A program made the translations under genes and the position numbers. Source: JAAAOH01 sp041686235 (GTDB lineage: Bacteria > Spirochaetota > Spirochaetia > DSM-27196 > PWMO01). Taken from it: DNA of 64,000 nucleotides. Position 1 is the stretch's first letter. Every line of letters begins with the position of its first letter. The notes under the pieces are model-generated. The model was not told where the DNA came from. It worked only from the letters and a program-made list of their open reading frames with translations, and made no database searches. The stretch spans positions 1 through 64,000 of the forward strand of contig JAWLED010000002.1 of the NCBI GenBank assembly GCA_041686235.1, read 5' to 3'. Shown here in pieces: positions 48,528 through 56,065 of the stretch.

Positions 48528-49349
48528 ATGATCACGATCCGAAAGCTCGCTTCCCTACCTCGAAAGACACGGTTGAGAAAGATCGTCGCACTTCTCAGCG
48601 GGCTCGAGCGTGAATGCCTATCGGGCGGGGCGATAGACGTGCGTTATGTGCGCGAGATGGCCGGTCTCCTCCGTGACGATGAGCGCCTCGGTGAGCCGTT
48701 GCGCACGAGCGCCGCGCGGATGGGACGGCTTGCGCCGACCACGGAGAGCGCGCGCGTCTGCCGCGAAATCGACGCCGTGCGCCACGCGTTGCGTGCCGAA
48801 TTGGGGCAGGAGCCCGCCGAGTGGGATCTCATAGCGCCTGATAGGGGCACGCTCGATGAATCGGTGAGGCACATACGGGACTTCTCCGTGTATCTTGAAG
48901 ATATCCGCTCGCCCTATAACGTGGGTGCAATCTTTCGTACTGCCGAATCGTTCGGCGTGCGCGAGATCTTTCTATCGCCGCAGACACCGAGAGCCGATCA
49001 TCCGCGCGCCGCTCGCTCTTCGATGGGGGCAACGGAGGTCGTGCCGTGGTCGGTGTGTGAGATCGATGAGGCCGTAGCGCGCGTTGCGCCGGCGCCCGGC
49101 TCGACTGCGGAGGTGTTTGCCCTCGAGACCGGTGGGCGGGAGCTCGAACGGGCGGTGCTGCCGGAGCCCGGTTTGGTCGTGCTCGGCTCCGAGGAGCTCG
49201 GGGTTTCACCCGAGGCGCTTTCGCTCGCTGATCGATCGGCGGGACGGGTGAGCATCTCGATGGCGGGGGCGAAAGCCTCTCTCAATGTTGCGGTTGCCTT
49301 CGGGATCCTCGCGCATTGGTGGTGGCACAAAAAAAGCCGACCGGAGTAA
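48528..49349 (+). CDS. TrmH/SpoU-family RNA methyltransferase
   Basis: A 273-residue protein. The C-terminal ~150 residues are a SPOUT domain with all three family motifs: DIRSPYNVGAIFRTAESFG (motif 1), VVLGSEELGVSPEA (motif 2) and SISMAGAKASLNVAVAFGI (motif 3). These enzymes 2'-O-methylate tRNA or rRNA. The N-terminal ~110 residues are helical and may bind RNA; the target is unknown. It starts 8 nt after the degenerate dehydrogenase gene. The TAA stop codon lies in the loop of a terminator hairpin that serves the convergent osmC operon. Confidence 0.9.
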   Translation: MITIRKLASLPRKTRLRKIVALLSGLERECLSGGAIDVRYVREMAGLLRDDERLGEPLRTSAARMGRLAPTTESARVCREIDAVRHALRAELGQEPAEWDLIAPDRGTLDESVRHIRDFSVYLEDIRSPYNVGAIFRTAESFGVREIFLSPQTPRADHPRAARSSMGATEVVPWSVCEIDEAVARVAPAPGSTAEVFALETGGRELERAVLPEPGLVVLGSEELGVSPEALSLADRSAGRVSISMAGAKASLNVAVAFGILAHWWWHKKSRPE

Positions 49350-49361
49350 GCTCCGGTCGGC
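49328..49361 (-). terminator. Terminator of the grx-osmC operon, overlapping trmH stop
   Basis: An 11-bp perfect stem (GCCGACCGGAG at 49336-49346 and CTCCGGTCGGC at 49351-49361) with loop TAAG, followed on the minus strand by seven Us (A-run 49329-49335). The trmH stop TAA is in the loop, so the last codons of trmH encode one arm. Confidence 0.92.
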
Positions 49362-49386
49362 ACCCTGACTGAACGCAAGGAGTGAA

Positions 49387-49809
49387 TTACTCCGGATTTG
49401 TTACGATCTCATACTCGAGGTTCGACACCTCTCTGAGCATCGCAGAAACCCCGCAATATTTCTCCTGAGAAAGTTTTACCGCCTTTTCGATCTTCTCACT
49501 ATCGAGTTGGTCCCCCCTGAACACGTAGCGCAGGCGGATATCGGTGTAGGTTTTCGGGTGAGAATCCCCCACGTCTCCTTCCACTTCGACCTCGAAGCTG
49601 TCGTAGGGCATTTGCATTTTCGACAGGATGGCCGCCACGTCCATGCCGGTGCACCCCGCGAGCGAGGTCAACATGAGCGGTTTGGGTGTGGGGCCATAGT
49701 TTTGTCCGCCAACAGACTCGTCTGCATCGAGAGGAATATTGTGCCCCTGCAGGTCGGCGTCGAACGACAATCCGTCGCGGTGGGTGATTTTTGTATGGTG
49801 TGTCGCCAT
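49387..49809 (-). CDS. OsmC/Ohr-family peroxiredoxin
   Basis: A 140-residue protein. The two redox cysteines are in SLAGCTGMD (about residue 53) and EKYCGVSAML (about residue 119). OsmC/Ohr proteins reduce organic hydroperoxides in the cytoplasm. GGGAG lies about 7 nt before the ATG. Located 22 nt downstream of the glutaredoxin-like gene, with which it shares a promoter, and before a strong terminator. The pairing with a dithiol glutaredoxin suggests a reductant, which is inference. Confidence 0.92.
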   Translation of the reverse strand: MATHHTKITHRDGLSFDADLQGHNIPLDADESVGGQNYGPTPKPLMLTSLAGCTGMDVAAILSKMQMPYDSFEVEVEGDVGDSHPKTYTDIRLRYVFRGDQLDSEKIEKAVKLSQEKYCGVSAMLREVSNLEYEIVTNPE

Positions 49810-49831
49810 CGTGTCTCCCGTCCTTTTTTGT

Positions 49832-50062
49832 TTATCTCTTCAGAGCTCGCTCGATCTCTTCTTTATTGAACCCCACGAGCACTTTACCATGTACATCGAT
49901 CACCGGCACTCCCATTTGGCCGGACTTCTTTACCATTTCGTCCGCCCGACGCATGTCACGGGCAACATTATACTCGGTGAACGATATTCTGTTTTCTTTG
50001 AAGTATTTCTTTGCCGCGTTGCAGTACGCACAGGTTGGCGTAGTATAAATCTTTACAGCCAT
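49832..50062 (-). CDS. Glutaredoxin/NrdH-like redox protein
   Basis: A 76-residue thioredoxin-fold protein with CxxC as PTCAYC near the N terminus, cis-Pro in GVPVIDVHG, and GFNKEEIERAL at the end. The size fits NrdH and small glutaredoxins. It would reduce disulfides in the cytoplasm, perhaps of the peroxiredoxin encoded next. GGAGAGG lies 4 nt before the ATG. First gene of a two-gene operon with osmC. Confidence 0.9.
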   Translation of the reverse strand: MAVKIYTTPTCAYCNAAKKYFKENRISFTEYNVARDMRRADEMVKKSGQMGVPVIDVHGKVLVGFNKEEIERALKR

Positions 50063-50083
50063 CGGTCCTCTCCGAAGTCAACG

Positions 50084-50132
50084 TATTGTATCCTTATATT
50101 AGAAAAATACAATATTGATTCGGGTTCGTCAA
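50084..50132 (-). promoter_or_regulatory. grx-osmC promoter with palindromic operator
   Basis: Minus-strand TTGACG (50132-50127), 17 bp, TATTTT (50109-50104). A long palindrome TATTGTAT-N15-ATACAATA (50084-50091 and 50107-50114) covers the -10 and start point. AT-rich palindromes of this kind are typical of Fur/PerR-like or OhrR/MarR-type sites, so peroxide or metal control is plausible. Confidence 0.65.
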
Positions 50133-50172
50133 GTTCCGCTGCACCGCAGCCTGCATGACCGCGGTAGGCTCA

Positions 50173-51705
50173 CTACGCGGTCGTGCGAGTCGTGGTATCG
50201 CTGCCGGTAGCTCGCTCGTAGGCGCGCGTGTTGGTTTTCTCGAACAGCTTGTCGAGTTTCTCTTCGACCTGGTCCAGTTGTGCTTCGTTGTTGATGTTGA
50301 AGTACTTCAGTACCCTTGGCTCGAGTTGGTCCATGCCGAGCGTTTTCTCCCCGTAATGGGTCAACCCGTTTGCAAGATACACCGTAAACACAACGTCGCG
50401 ATATTCCACGGGCGCCGACCCGGGGGTGTGGTGGTATTTAATGGCCGCGATAAGCGCGTCCGGAAAGTTCCACTTCTGAGCAATCATCGCACCGATTTCC
50501 GAATGGTTGAGACCGGCGGCGAGGTCTTCGAAGATCTCTTCCGGGATACCCTTCTCTCGGCAAAAGGAGTGTATGTTCTCGATAAGGTCCGGATGGACCG
50601 ACGAGAAGATGATTTTCCCCATGTCGTGAAGGATTCCTCCCACGTACACATCGTCGAGGATTTCCTTCTTGCGCGTGACATTGCGGGCAAGCTGATACGC
50701 GTAGAACGCCGTGCGATAGGAATGTTCCCACAGCCGTTTTGTCTCGTTCGTTTCGTTACCGAGGACCTTTTGCGTACCATGGAACAGGAGGAGGTTGCGC
50801 AGTCCCCGCATGCCGACCATTTTTACCGCCTCGACGATGTTATCCACCTTTTTGGGCAACATGAACTGCGCCGAATTGACCAGCTTGAGCAATTCCGCCG
50901 TCAACGAGGGATCGGTACTGACTTGTCGTGCGATGTGAGCAATTTCGGAGTCCGGGTCCTCTATCATCTTCTGCAGCTCGACGATGTTTTCCGGGAATCG
51001 CGGTAGCTGCTCGACCTCTCGCACGATGCGCTGAGAGATCATGTCGAGACTTTCGAGACGAATCTGCGACATCGGGATGGTGATTCGCGCGACGGTTTCG
51101 CCGTTTCGTGCGTCGATATCGAAGGCATCTTCGTCGAGTCCCATCTTCTTGAGCATGAGGACGAGAATGACGATGCCGAGCCCGGCGCCCTCTGAGTCGT
51201 CGAGCACCGTGGTGAGCGCCTCTTCGAGGGAGTTGAACGCCCGCGACCGCGCTATGCGGTCATAGACTCGGATCTGTTCTTTTTTGGTGATCATCGTATT
51301 GTTGATGACGTAGAGATGAAGCACGCGCCCTCGTGCATGGAACACGACTTTGACGTAGAGCCCCTCTTCCTTTTGACGGTTGAGGTAATGAGAAATGTTC
51401 TCGAGGGTGTCCTGCTTGAACTGTTTCATGCCCTCCTGGTAATCCGCTTCGTCGAGGAGGTCCAAGCCGCGTTCTCTGAAGTAGACTCGTTTCGTGTTGG
51501 CTTTCTTCGCGTTGACCGCGATCTCGCGCAGACAGTACGCGAGGGCATCCTTTAGTTGCTCTTGCCCCATCTCTTTGAGGAATAGGTGCAGAATCTGCTC
51601 TAAGTAATCCTCGGTTTCGCGCGGGAGCGTATACGATTTTACCGTCAGCGGTATTGAGCTTCGTGCAGCCTTGAGTACTTTTTCTTCATCGGCTTTCTGG
51701 GGCAT
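50173..51705 (-). CDS. HATPase-HDOD fusion protein
   Basis: A 510-residue cytoplasmic protein. Residues ~50-215 resemble a GHKL ATPase: N-box LREIAVNAKKAN (about residue 61) and G-box DDSEGAGLGIVI (about 170), with no His phosphotransfer domain. Residues ~225-440 are an HDOD domain (LPRFPENIVELQKMIED, STDPSLTAELLKLVNSAQF, GILHDMGKI, LNHSEIG, IKYHHTP). In this case the HD pair (LHDMGK) is present, unlike many HDOD proteins. HDOD proteins take part in c-di-GMP and motility signalling. The pairing with an ATPase suggests a switch. GGAGAG precedes the ATG; promoter seen. Confidence 0.85.
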   Translation of the reverse strand: MPQKADEEKVLKAARSSIPLTVKSYTLPRETEDYLEQILHLFLKEMGQEQLKDALAYCLREIAVNAKKANTKRVYFRERGLDLLDEADYQEGMKQFKQDTLENISHYLNRQKEEGLYVKVVFHARGRVLHLYVINNTMITKKEQIRVYDRIARSRAFNSLEEALTTVLDDSEGAGLGIVILVLMLKKMGLDEDAFDIDARNGETVARITIPMSQIRLESLDMISQRIVREVEQLPRFPENIVELQKMIEDPDSEIAHIARQVSTDPSLTAELLKLVNSAQFMLPKKVDNIVEAVKMVGMRGLRNLLLFHGTQKVLGNETNETKRLWEHSYRTAFYAYQLARNVTRKKEILDDVYVGGILHDMGKIIFSSVHPDLIENIHSFCREKGIPEEIFEDLAAGLNHSEIGAMIAQKWNFPDALIAAIKYHHTPGSAPVEYRDVVFTVYLANGLTHYGEKTLGMDQLEPRVLKYFNINNEAQLDQVEEKLDKLFEKTNTRAYERATGSDTTTRTTA

Positions 51706-51745
51706 GATGTAACACTCTCCAGCGCTGTTCTTTACTCTTCATATT

Positions 51746-51773
51746 AGTATATGGGGCAGTTTAACAATGTCAA
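51746..51773 (-). promoter_or_regulatory. Promoter of the HATPase-HDOD gene
   Basis: Minus-strand TTGACA (51773-51768), 16 bp, TATACT (51751-51746). The leader is ~35 nt with GGAGAG. Confidence 0.75.
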
Positions 51774-51803
51774 GAAACCGTACGTCCGGCTCAGGTATCG
51801 TTC

Positions 51804-54257
51804 CTAGTTCCCTCCGAAGTTCTTGACCTGATGAGCCATTTCTTGCAGTCGGCGGGACACCCTGGCATTTATGCTTCCCGGGTCGAAGCCCCCGTCATCG
51901 GTTGGGTTGCCCGCCGGCAGGCCGGAGAGCAGCTCGAGTCCTTCGTCTATCGTTTCTACCGAGTAGATGTGGAACTCCCCATTCTCGATTGCGCGTTGTA
52001 CTTCGCGGTTGAGTATGAGATTGGGGATATTCTGCCTGGGGATGATGATGCCTTGCTCGCCGGTAAGGCCGACCTTCCGGCATATTTCGTAGAACCCTTC
52101 CACCTTCTCGCTGATGCCGCCCACCGGTTGAATCTCTCCCATTTGATTCACCGACCCGGTAACCGCAATGTCTTGGCGAAGGGGTAAGTCGGCTATGGCC
52201 GAGAGTAGCACGTATACCTCGGGTGAGGAGGCGGAGTCGCCGTCGACCTCCACGTAGGACTGCTCGAAAGCCACGCTCGCATGAATAGAGAGCGGGAAGG
52301 TGCGGGCATATTTGGAGTGGAGAAATCCTTCGAGGATGTATACCCCCTTGTCATGGATCTCCCCTGAGAGTCCGGATTCGCGCTCGATGTTGACGATGCC
52401 GGCATCGCCGGGGGCAGTGCGGGCGGAAATGAGGATGGGACGGGCAAAGGAGTAATACCCGCGGTCGACGATTGCGAGGCCGTTGATGCGCCCAATGGCC
52501 CGATCCGTGACCGATATGAGAAGCTCGCCGGAGATGATCTGATCGTCGATTTTCTCTTCGGGCAAATTGGAAAAGTACGTCCGTTTCCCGATTGCATGCT
52601 CTACCGCAGCCCGGTCGATTTTGTTTTGTCCGGATTTGCGGCTCCAGTAGTCCGCTTCGCGCAAGAGGTCCGCCACCAGCGAGAAGCGGGTGCTCAACCG
52701 GTTTCTAAACTCCGACAGACGCACCCCGTACTCCACCACCGATGCCACGGCGTCGGGACCCGTCTCGAGGACGCCCTCTTCCTGCTCCACCATTCTTATG
52801 AAATTAATATATTCGCGTGTGTTCTGGTCGTTGCGGGGCATGGAGGAGTCGAACTCGGCGGGCACCTTGAAAAGCTTGCCGAACTCTTCATCGTGATTGA
52901 ACAACAGCTCGTAGAGGTGCTCGGAGCCCAGGATGACTACTTTGACCGAAATACTCACCGGCTCGGGTTTGAGAAATCCCGAGGGAACGGGGGTGCTTCC
53001 CGAGCCGGAGCGCACCTCGGTGGTCTCGGTGTCGAGTGCCCGCTTGAGCGTGGTCCACAGCTCTTCCTCGGTGAGCAAATCATCGCCTCTGAGGATGAGA
53101 AAGCCCCCGGAGGCCTGAAGCATTGCGCCGGCGCGGAGATACATAAAACCGCTTTTGATCTCTCCGCCTGACTCCTGGGCGTACTCCTGGGTTCCGAACA
53201 GGCGCTGGTAATCCGGGTTGGTCTCGTAGACTACCGGGGCCTGTTTTGTCTCGCCGTGATCGACCACGACGTTGATCTGATAGCGCTCGAAATCCGAGGG
53301 GTTTCCCTGTTCGTTCTCGTCGGTGTCGGTAAACCATTCGAGATGGCGCAGAATATCCTCGCGAAGCTCGTCGAGGTAGGAGGTGATGAGCCGGTCGGGG
53401 TATTCACTCTTGAGGGCGCGGATGTCTTTGTCCAACGCAGGGGAGACCTCCCGGATGCGCAAGTCGCGCAGACTGTCTTCGACCTGGTCGCGCTTGGAAT
53501 CGAGGCGTTGGAAGATCTGATTGAGCTCATCGAGATACCGATAGTACTTCTCCCGCATGCGCTGCCACGAATCATCGTCGAGCTCTCCCTGTTTGACCCG
53601 CTGGTGAAGGTCCTCGAAGCTCGTCGTCTCTCCTTCGTAGATCGGCGCGAGATCGGCTTCTTCCTGCTGGGGCCCCTGTCGCTGCACGATATTGAAGCCC
53701 TCTTCCTCGAGCTTGCCCTCGAACTCTCGAAGGGCCGCGTTTGCCTGTCCTTCCGCTTCGGTGACCAACCGGTCACGCTTGCGTTTGAAGTTCTTGCTGT
53801 CGGAGAGCATCATGAGGCGCTTTCGCACGTTTGCGACCGTTTCGATGAGCGACTGCTGGAAAGAGCGGCTTTTGCCGGGCTGGAAGTACAAGACTCGAGG
53901 CCGGTCGGGATTCTTGAAGTTGTACACGAAGGCGATATCCCGCAGGCGCGAGATGTCGTCCCGGTAGGACTCCACGATCTTCGTTACGGCGGTGCGCTTG
54001 CCGGTACCGGGCATGCCGGTTACGAACACGTTGTAGCCTTTCCCCTTCATCTCGAGGCCCATGTGGAGAGCCTCGAGCGCGCGCGGCTGTCCGATCACGC
54101 GGAAATCTCCGGTCTCCGCGTCGAGCCGGGTAACCTCTTCGACGTCGACGCCGAATTGCACGTGCTCTGCGCTCAATTCTTTCTCGGCATAGGTGGAAAT
54201 GGGGGTGCCTCCCGAGGGGTGTCGAGGTGTTTGTTGGTTGTGCAGCCGTTTCGCCAT
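51804..54257 (-). CDS. Lon-related ATP-dependent protease (LonH/YcbZ-like)
   Basis: An 817-residue protein of the S16 group with an N-terminal AAA segment. Walker A is GMPGTGKRT near residue 85; residues ~120-270 form a long coiled-coil insert; the protease domain carries the catalytic Ser in DGDSASSPE (near 670) and Lys in GGISEKVEG. The layout is that of the 'AAA_32' Lon-like proteins such as E. coli YcbZ, not of classical LonA. Cytoplasmic. The ATG at 54257 is preferred since its N terminus MAKRLHNQQ begins right after promoter-like sequence. Substrates are unknown. Confidence 0.9.
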   Translation of the reverse strand: MAKRLHNQQTPRHPSGGTPISTYAEKELSAEHVQFGVDVEEVTRLDAETGDFRVIGQPRALEALHMGLEMKGKGYNVFVTGMPGTGKRTAVTKIVESYRDDISRLRDIAFVYNFKNPDRPRVLYFQPGKSRSFQQSLIETVANVRKRLMMLSDSKNFKRKRDRLVTEAEGQANAALREFEGKLEEEGFNIVQRQGPQQEEADLAPIYEGETTSFEDLHQRVKQGELDDDSWQRMREKYYRYLDELNQIFQRLDSKRDQVEDSLRDLRIREVSPALDKDIRALKSEYPDRLITSYLDELREDILRHLEWFTDTDENEQGNPSDFERYQINVVVDHGETKQAPVVYETNPDYQRLFGTQEYAQESGGEIKSGFMYLRAGAMLQASGGFLILRGDDLLTEEELWTTLKRALDTETTEVRSGSGSTPVPSGFLKPEPVSISVKVVILGSEHLYELLFNHDEEFGKLFKVPAEFDSSMPRNDQNTREYINFIRMVEQEEGVLETGPDAVASVVEYGVRLSEFRNRLSTRFSLVADLLREADYWSRKSGQNKIDRAAVEHAIGKRTYFSNLPEEKIDDQIISGELLISVTDRAIGRINGLAIVDRGYYSFARPILISARTAPGDAGIVNIERESGLSGEIHDKGVYILEGFLHSKYARTFPLSIHASVAFEQSYVEVDGDSASSPEVYVLLSAIADLPLRQDIAVTGSVNQMGEIQPVGGISEKVEGFYEICRKVGLTGEQGIIIPRQNIPNLILNREVQRAIENGEFHIYSVETIDEGLELLSGLPAGNPTDDGGFDPGSINARVSRRLQEMAHQVKNFGGN

Positions 54258-54318
54258 GGTGTCTTGCCTAAGATAGTATCTCACGCTTCTGGAAACAAGA
54301 GTGAGACGCTCGCCCCGC

Positions 54319-54352
54319 AGTAGAGGATGGTCGAAAGTAGAGGATGGTCGAA
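54319..54352 (+). repeat. Perfect 17-bp tandem duplication
   Basis: AGTAGAGGATGGTCGAA at 54319-54335 is followed directly by an identical copy at 54336-54352. It lies between the divergent Lon-like and nif3 genes. Confidence 0.95.
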
Positions 54353-54401
54353 GCGCACCGGACGGTCGGCCTCAACGCATCCCGCGCTCCGTGCCCTCAC
54401 C

Positions 54402-54429
54402 TTGAAAAATGCGGCTCGCATACTATAAT
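54402..54429 (+). promoter_or_regulatory. Leaderless-type promoter of nif3-lspA operon
   Basis: TTGAAA (54402-54407), 16 bp, TATAAT (54424-54429), then 6 nt to the ATG at 54436. Both hexamers are near-perfect and there is no ribosome binding site. Confidence 0.75.
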
Positions 54430-54435
54430 GGCGAC

Positions 54436-55197
54436 ATGCAATTGCTCGAGTTGGACCGCCATATCCGTGACACGCTGGCCATCGACCTCATGCGTGGCTC
54501 CGATCCGTCGATAAACGGCCTACAGGTCGAACGCCGTAACACCGACGTCTCTCGTGTGGCGTGTGCGGTAGACGCGTGCATGGAGACCTTTCGGCGGGCC
54601 GCCGACTGGAACGCAGATATGCTTTGCGTCCACCATGGACTGTTTTGGGGCCATGAGTCGCCGATTACCGGCTCGCATTACGAGCGCATCCGCTTTCTCG
54701 TCGAGCATGATATGGCCCTCTACGCGGCTCACCTCCCGCTCGACTTCCATCCGACGCTCGGAAACAACGCGCAAATGGCATCCGCCTTGGGTCTCACCGG
54801 GGTGACCCCGTTCGGCAACTACCACGGCACCACGATAGGCGTGCAGGGGCGGCTGGAAGAGCCGCTCGATGTGGGCGCCATATGCGACCGGCTGTTCGGC
54901 GGGCGCCGCGAAGCGTTGTCGATACTGCCGTTCGGCGTGGAGACCGTCGAGACCGTCGCGATCGTATCGGGAGGAGCCCCGCGGTTACTCGAGCAGGCCG
55001 TCTCGCGCGGGCTGGATCTGTTTATAACGGGGGACGCCTCGCATACCGTCTACCATCAGGCTCTCGAGTCCGGCATCAACGTGGTCTTCGGTGGCCACTA
55101 TCTCACCGAAGTGTGGGGAGTAAGAGCGCTTGGCTCTCATCTGGCCGCAGAGCTCGGCCTCGAGACGACCTTCATCGATGTACCGACGGGGCTCTGA
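54436..55197 (+). CDS. Nif3-like dinuclear metal protein
   Basis: A 253-residue NIF3/YbgI-family protein. DPSINGLQVERR and LCVHHGLFWGHE (HH metal ligands) are diagnostic near the N terminus; YAAHLPLDFHPTLGNNAQMA follows; the C-terminal part has VSGGAPRLLEQAVSRGLDLFITGDASHTVYHQALESGINVVFGGHYLTE with the last ligands (H and E). The family forms hexamers with two metals per subunit and is called GTP cyclohydrolase 1 type 2, but the true role is unsure. An in-frame ATG at 54409 lies within the promoter, so 54436 is chosen. Begins an operon with lspA. Confidence 0.93.
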   Translation: MQLLELDRHIRDTLAIDLMRGSDPSINGLQVERRNTDVSRVACAVDACMETFRRAADWNADMLCVHHGLFWGHESPITGSHYERIRFLVEHDMALYAAHLPLDFHPTLGNNAQMASALGLTGVTPFGNYHGTTIGVQGRLEEPLDVGAICDRLFGGRREALSILPFGVETVETVAIVSGGAPRLLEQAVSRGLDLFITGDASHTVYHQALESGINVVFGGHYLTEVWGVRALGSHLAAELGLETTFIDVPTGL

Positions 55198-55236
55198 GCA
55201 ATGTTCTCCCAGACAACCCGGACGAAAGGAACCGCT

Positions 55237-55764
55237 GTGACTCGCATAGATCGTGGGCTTCTCCTGCCCTTTTTATTGACGTTGGGAATAATCCTCCTCG
55301 ACCAAGTAACCAAATTTTTGGTGGTCGCCCACATCGAGCCGGTCTACGAGCGCGGCTTCTCCATTGAGATATTCGGAGAGGTGTTTCGCCTCATCCATGC
55401 GCGGAATCCGGGCATTGCCTTCAGCCTCGGTGCCGGATTCCCCGAGCCGGTTCGCCGCGGTTTGTTTACGTTCTTCCCGTTGGTCGTTATCGGCGTGCTG
55501 TTTTTCTACTATTTGCTTCATGCAAAAGAGTTCAGCGCCCTCGAGCGATGGTCGGTTGCGGGAATCATGGGGGGTGGCCTCGGGAACCTCATCGACCGGG
55601 TGTTTCGCCCCGAGGGCGTGGTAGATTTCTTGGATGTGAAGTTTTACGGACTATTTGGGCTCGAGCGCTGGCCGACGTTTAATGTAGCTGACGCAAGCGT
55701 GGTCGTGTGCGGAATGCTGCTGGTGCTGAGCATACTGTTAAAAGAGGTACGGGAGAAATCATGA
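55237..55764 (+). CDS. lspA: Lipoprotein signal peptidase
   Basis: A 175-residue, four-helix inner-membrane aspartyl protease that removes the signal peptide from prolipoproteins. Motifs: LDQVTKF in helix 1, RNPGIAFSLG (family NxGxAFS), GGGLGNLIDRVF with the first catalytic Asp, and FNVADASV with the second. The GTG at 55237 is preferred because AAAGGA lies 6 nt upstream; the ATG at 55201 directly after the nif3 stop has no site. The next gene starts inside the stop codon (ATGA). Needed for the several lipoproteins in this window. Confidence 0.95.
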   Translation: MTRIDRGLLLPFLLTLGIILLDQVTKFLVVAHIEPVYERGFSIEIFGEVFRLIHARNPGIAFSLGAGFPEPVRRGLFTFFPLVVIGVLFFYYLLHAKEFSALERWSVAGIMGGGLGNLIDRVFRPEGVVDFLDVKFYGLFGLERWPTFNVADASVVVCGMLLVLSILLKEVREKS

Positions 55765-56039
55765 ACAAAAGACTCAACACGGTGCTCTTCATCTTGGGAG
55801 CGACAATTGCAAACATCATTCTGATGATGGCGGTTTTTCTCGTACTGTTTGTCGTGTTTGGGCGATTCGTGGCGCCGCATATCTCGCCGAACGTCGGCGT
55901 CTACATGCTCATGGGGCTATTCGTAGCATCGATCGTAGTCACCTACTTCATCTACCACTGGGCGGTAAAGAAACTCTCGAACAAGTACGATCTGGAAAGC
56001 TACTTCGGTCCGATCTTTCCGCGTAAGGGCGGAAAATAG
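55761..56039 (+). CDS. Small two-helix membrane protein
   Basis: A 92-residue protein with two hydrophobic helices (VLFILGATIANIILMMAVFLVLF and VYMLMGLFVASIVVTYFIY) and a basic C-terminal tail (LESYFGPIFPRKGGK). I think it is the small protein found next to lspA in some spirochaetes and annotated there as a leader peptide processing enzyme, from memory and not verified. GGGAG precedes the ATG; the start overlaps the lspA stop, implying coupled translation and possibly a joint role. Confidence 0.75.
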   Translation: MNKRLNTVLFILGATIANIILMMAVFLVLFVVFGRFVAPHISPNVGVYMLMGLFVASIVVTYFIYHWAVKKLSNKYDLESYFGPIFPRKGGK

Positions 56040-56065
56040 CGGCGGCATCGCTGCGGCCTTGCCGA

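Noticed and set aside
53256..54323. A 355-codon plus-strand frame opposite the Lon-like gene.
   Set aside because: No domain is recognisable and the opposite strand has all Lon-like catalytic motifs.
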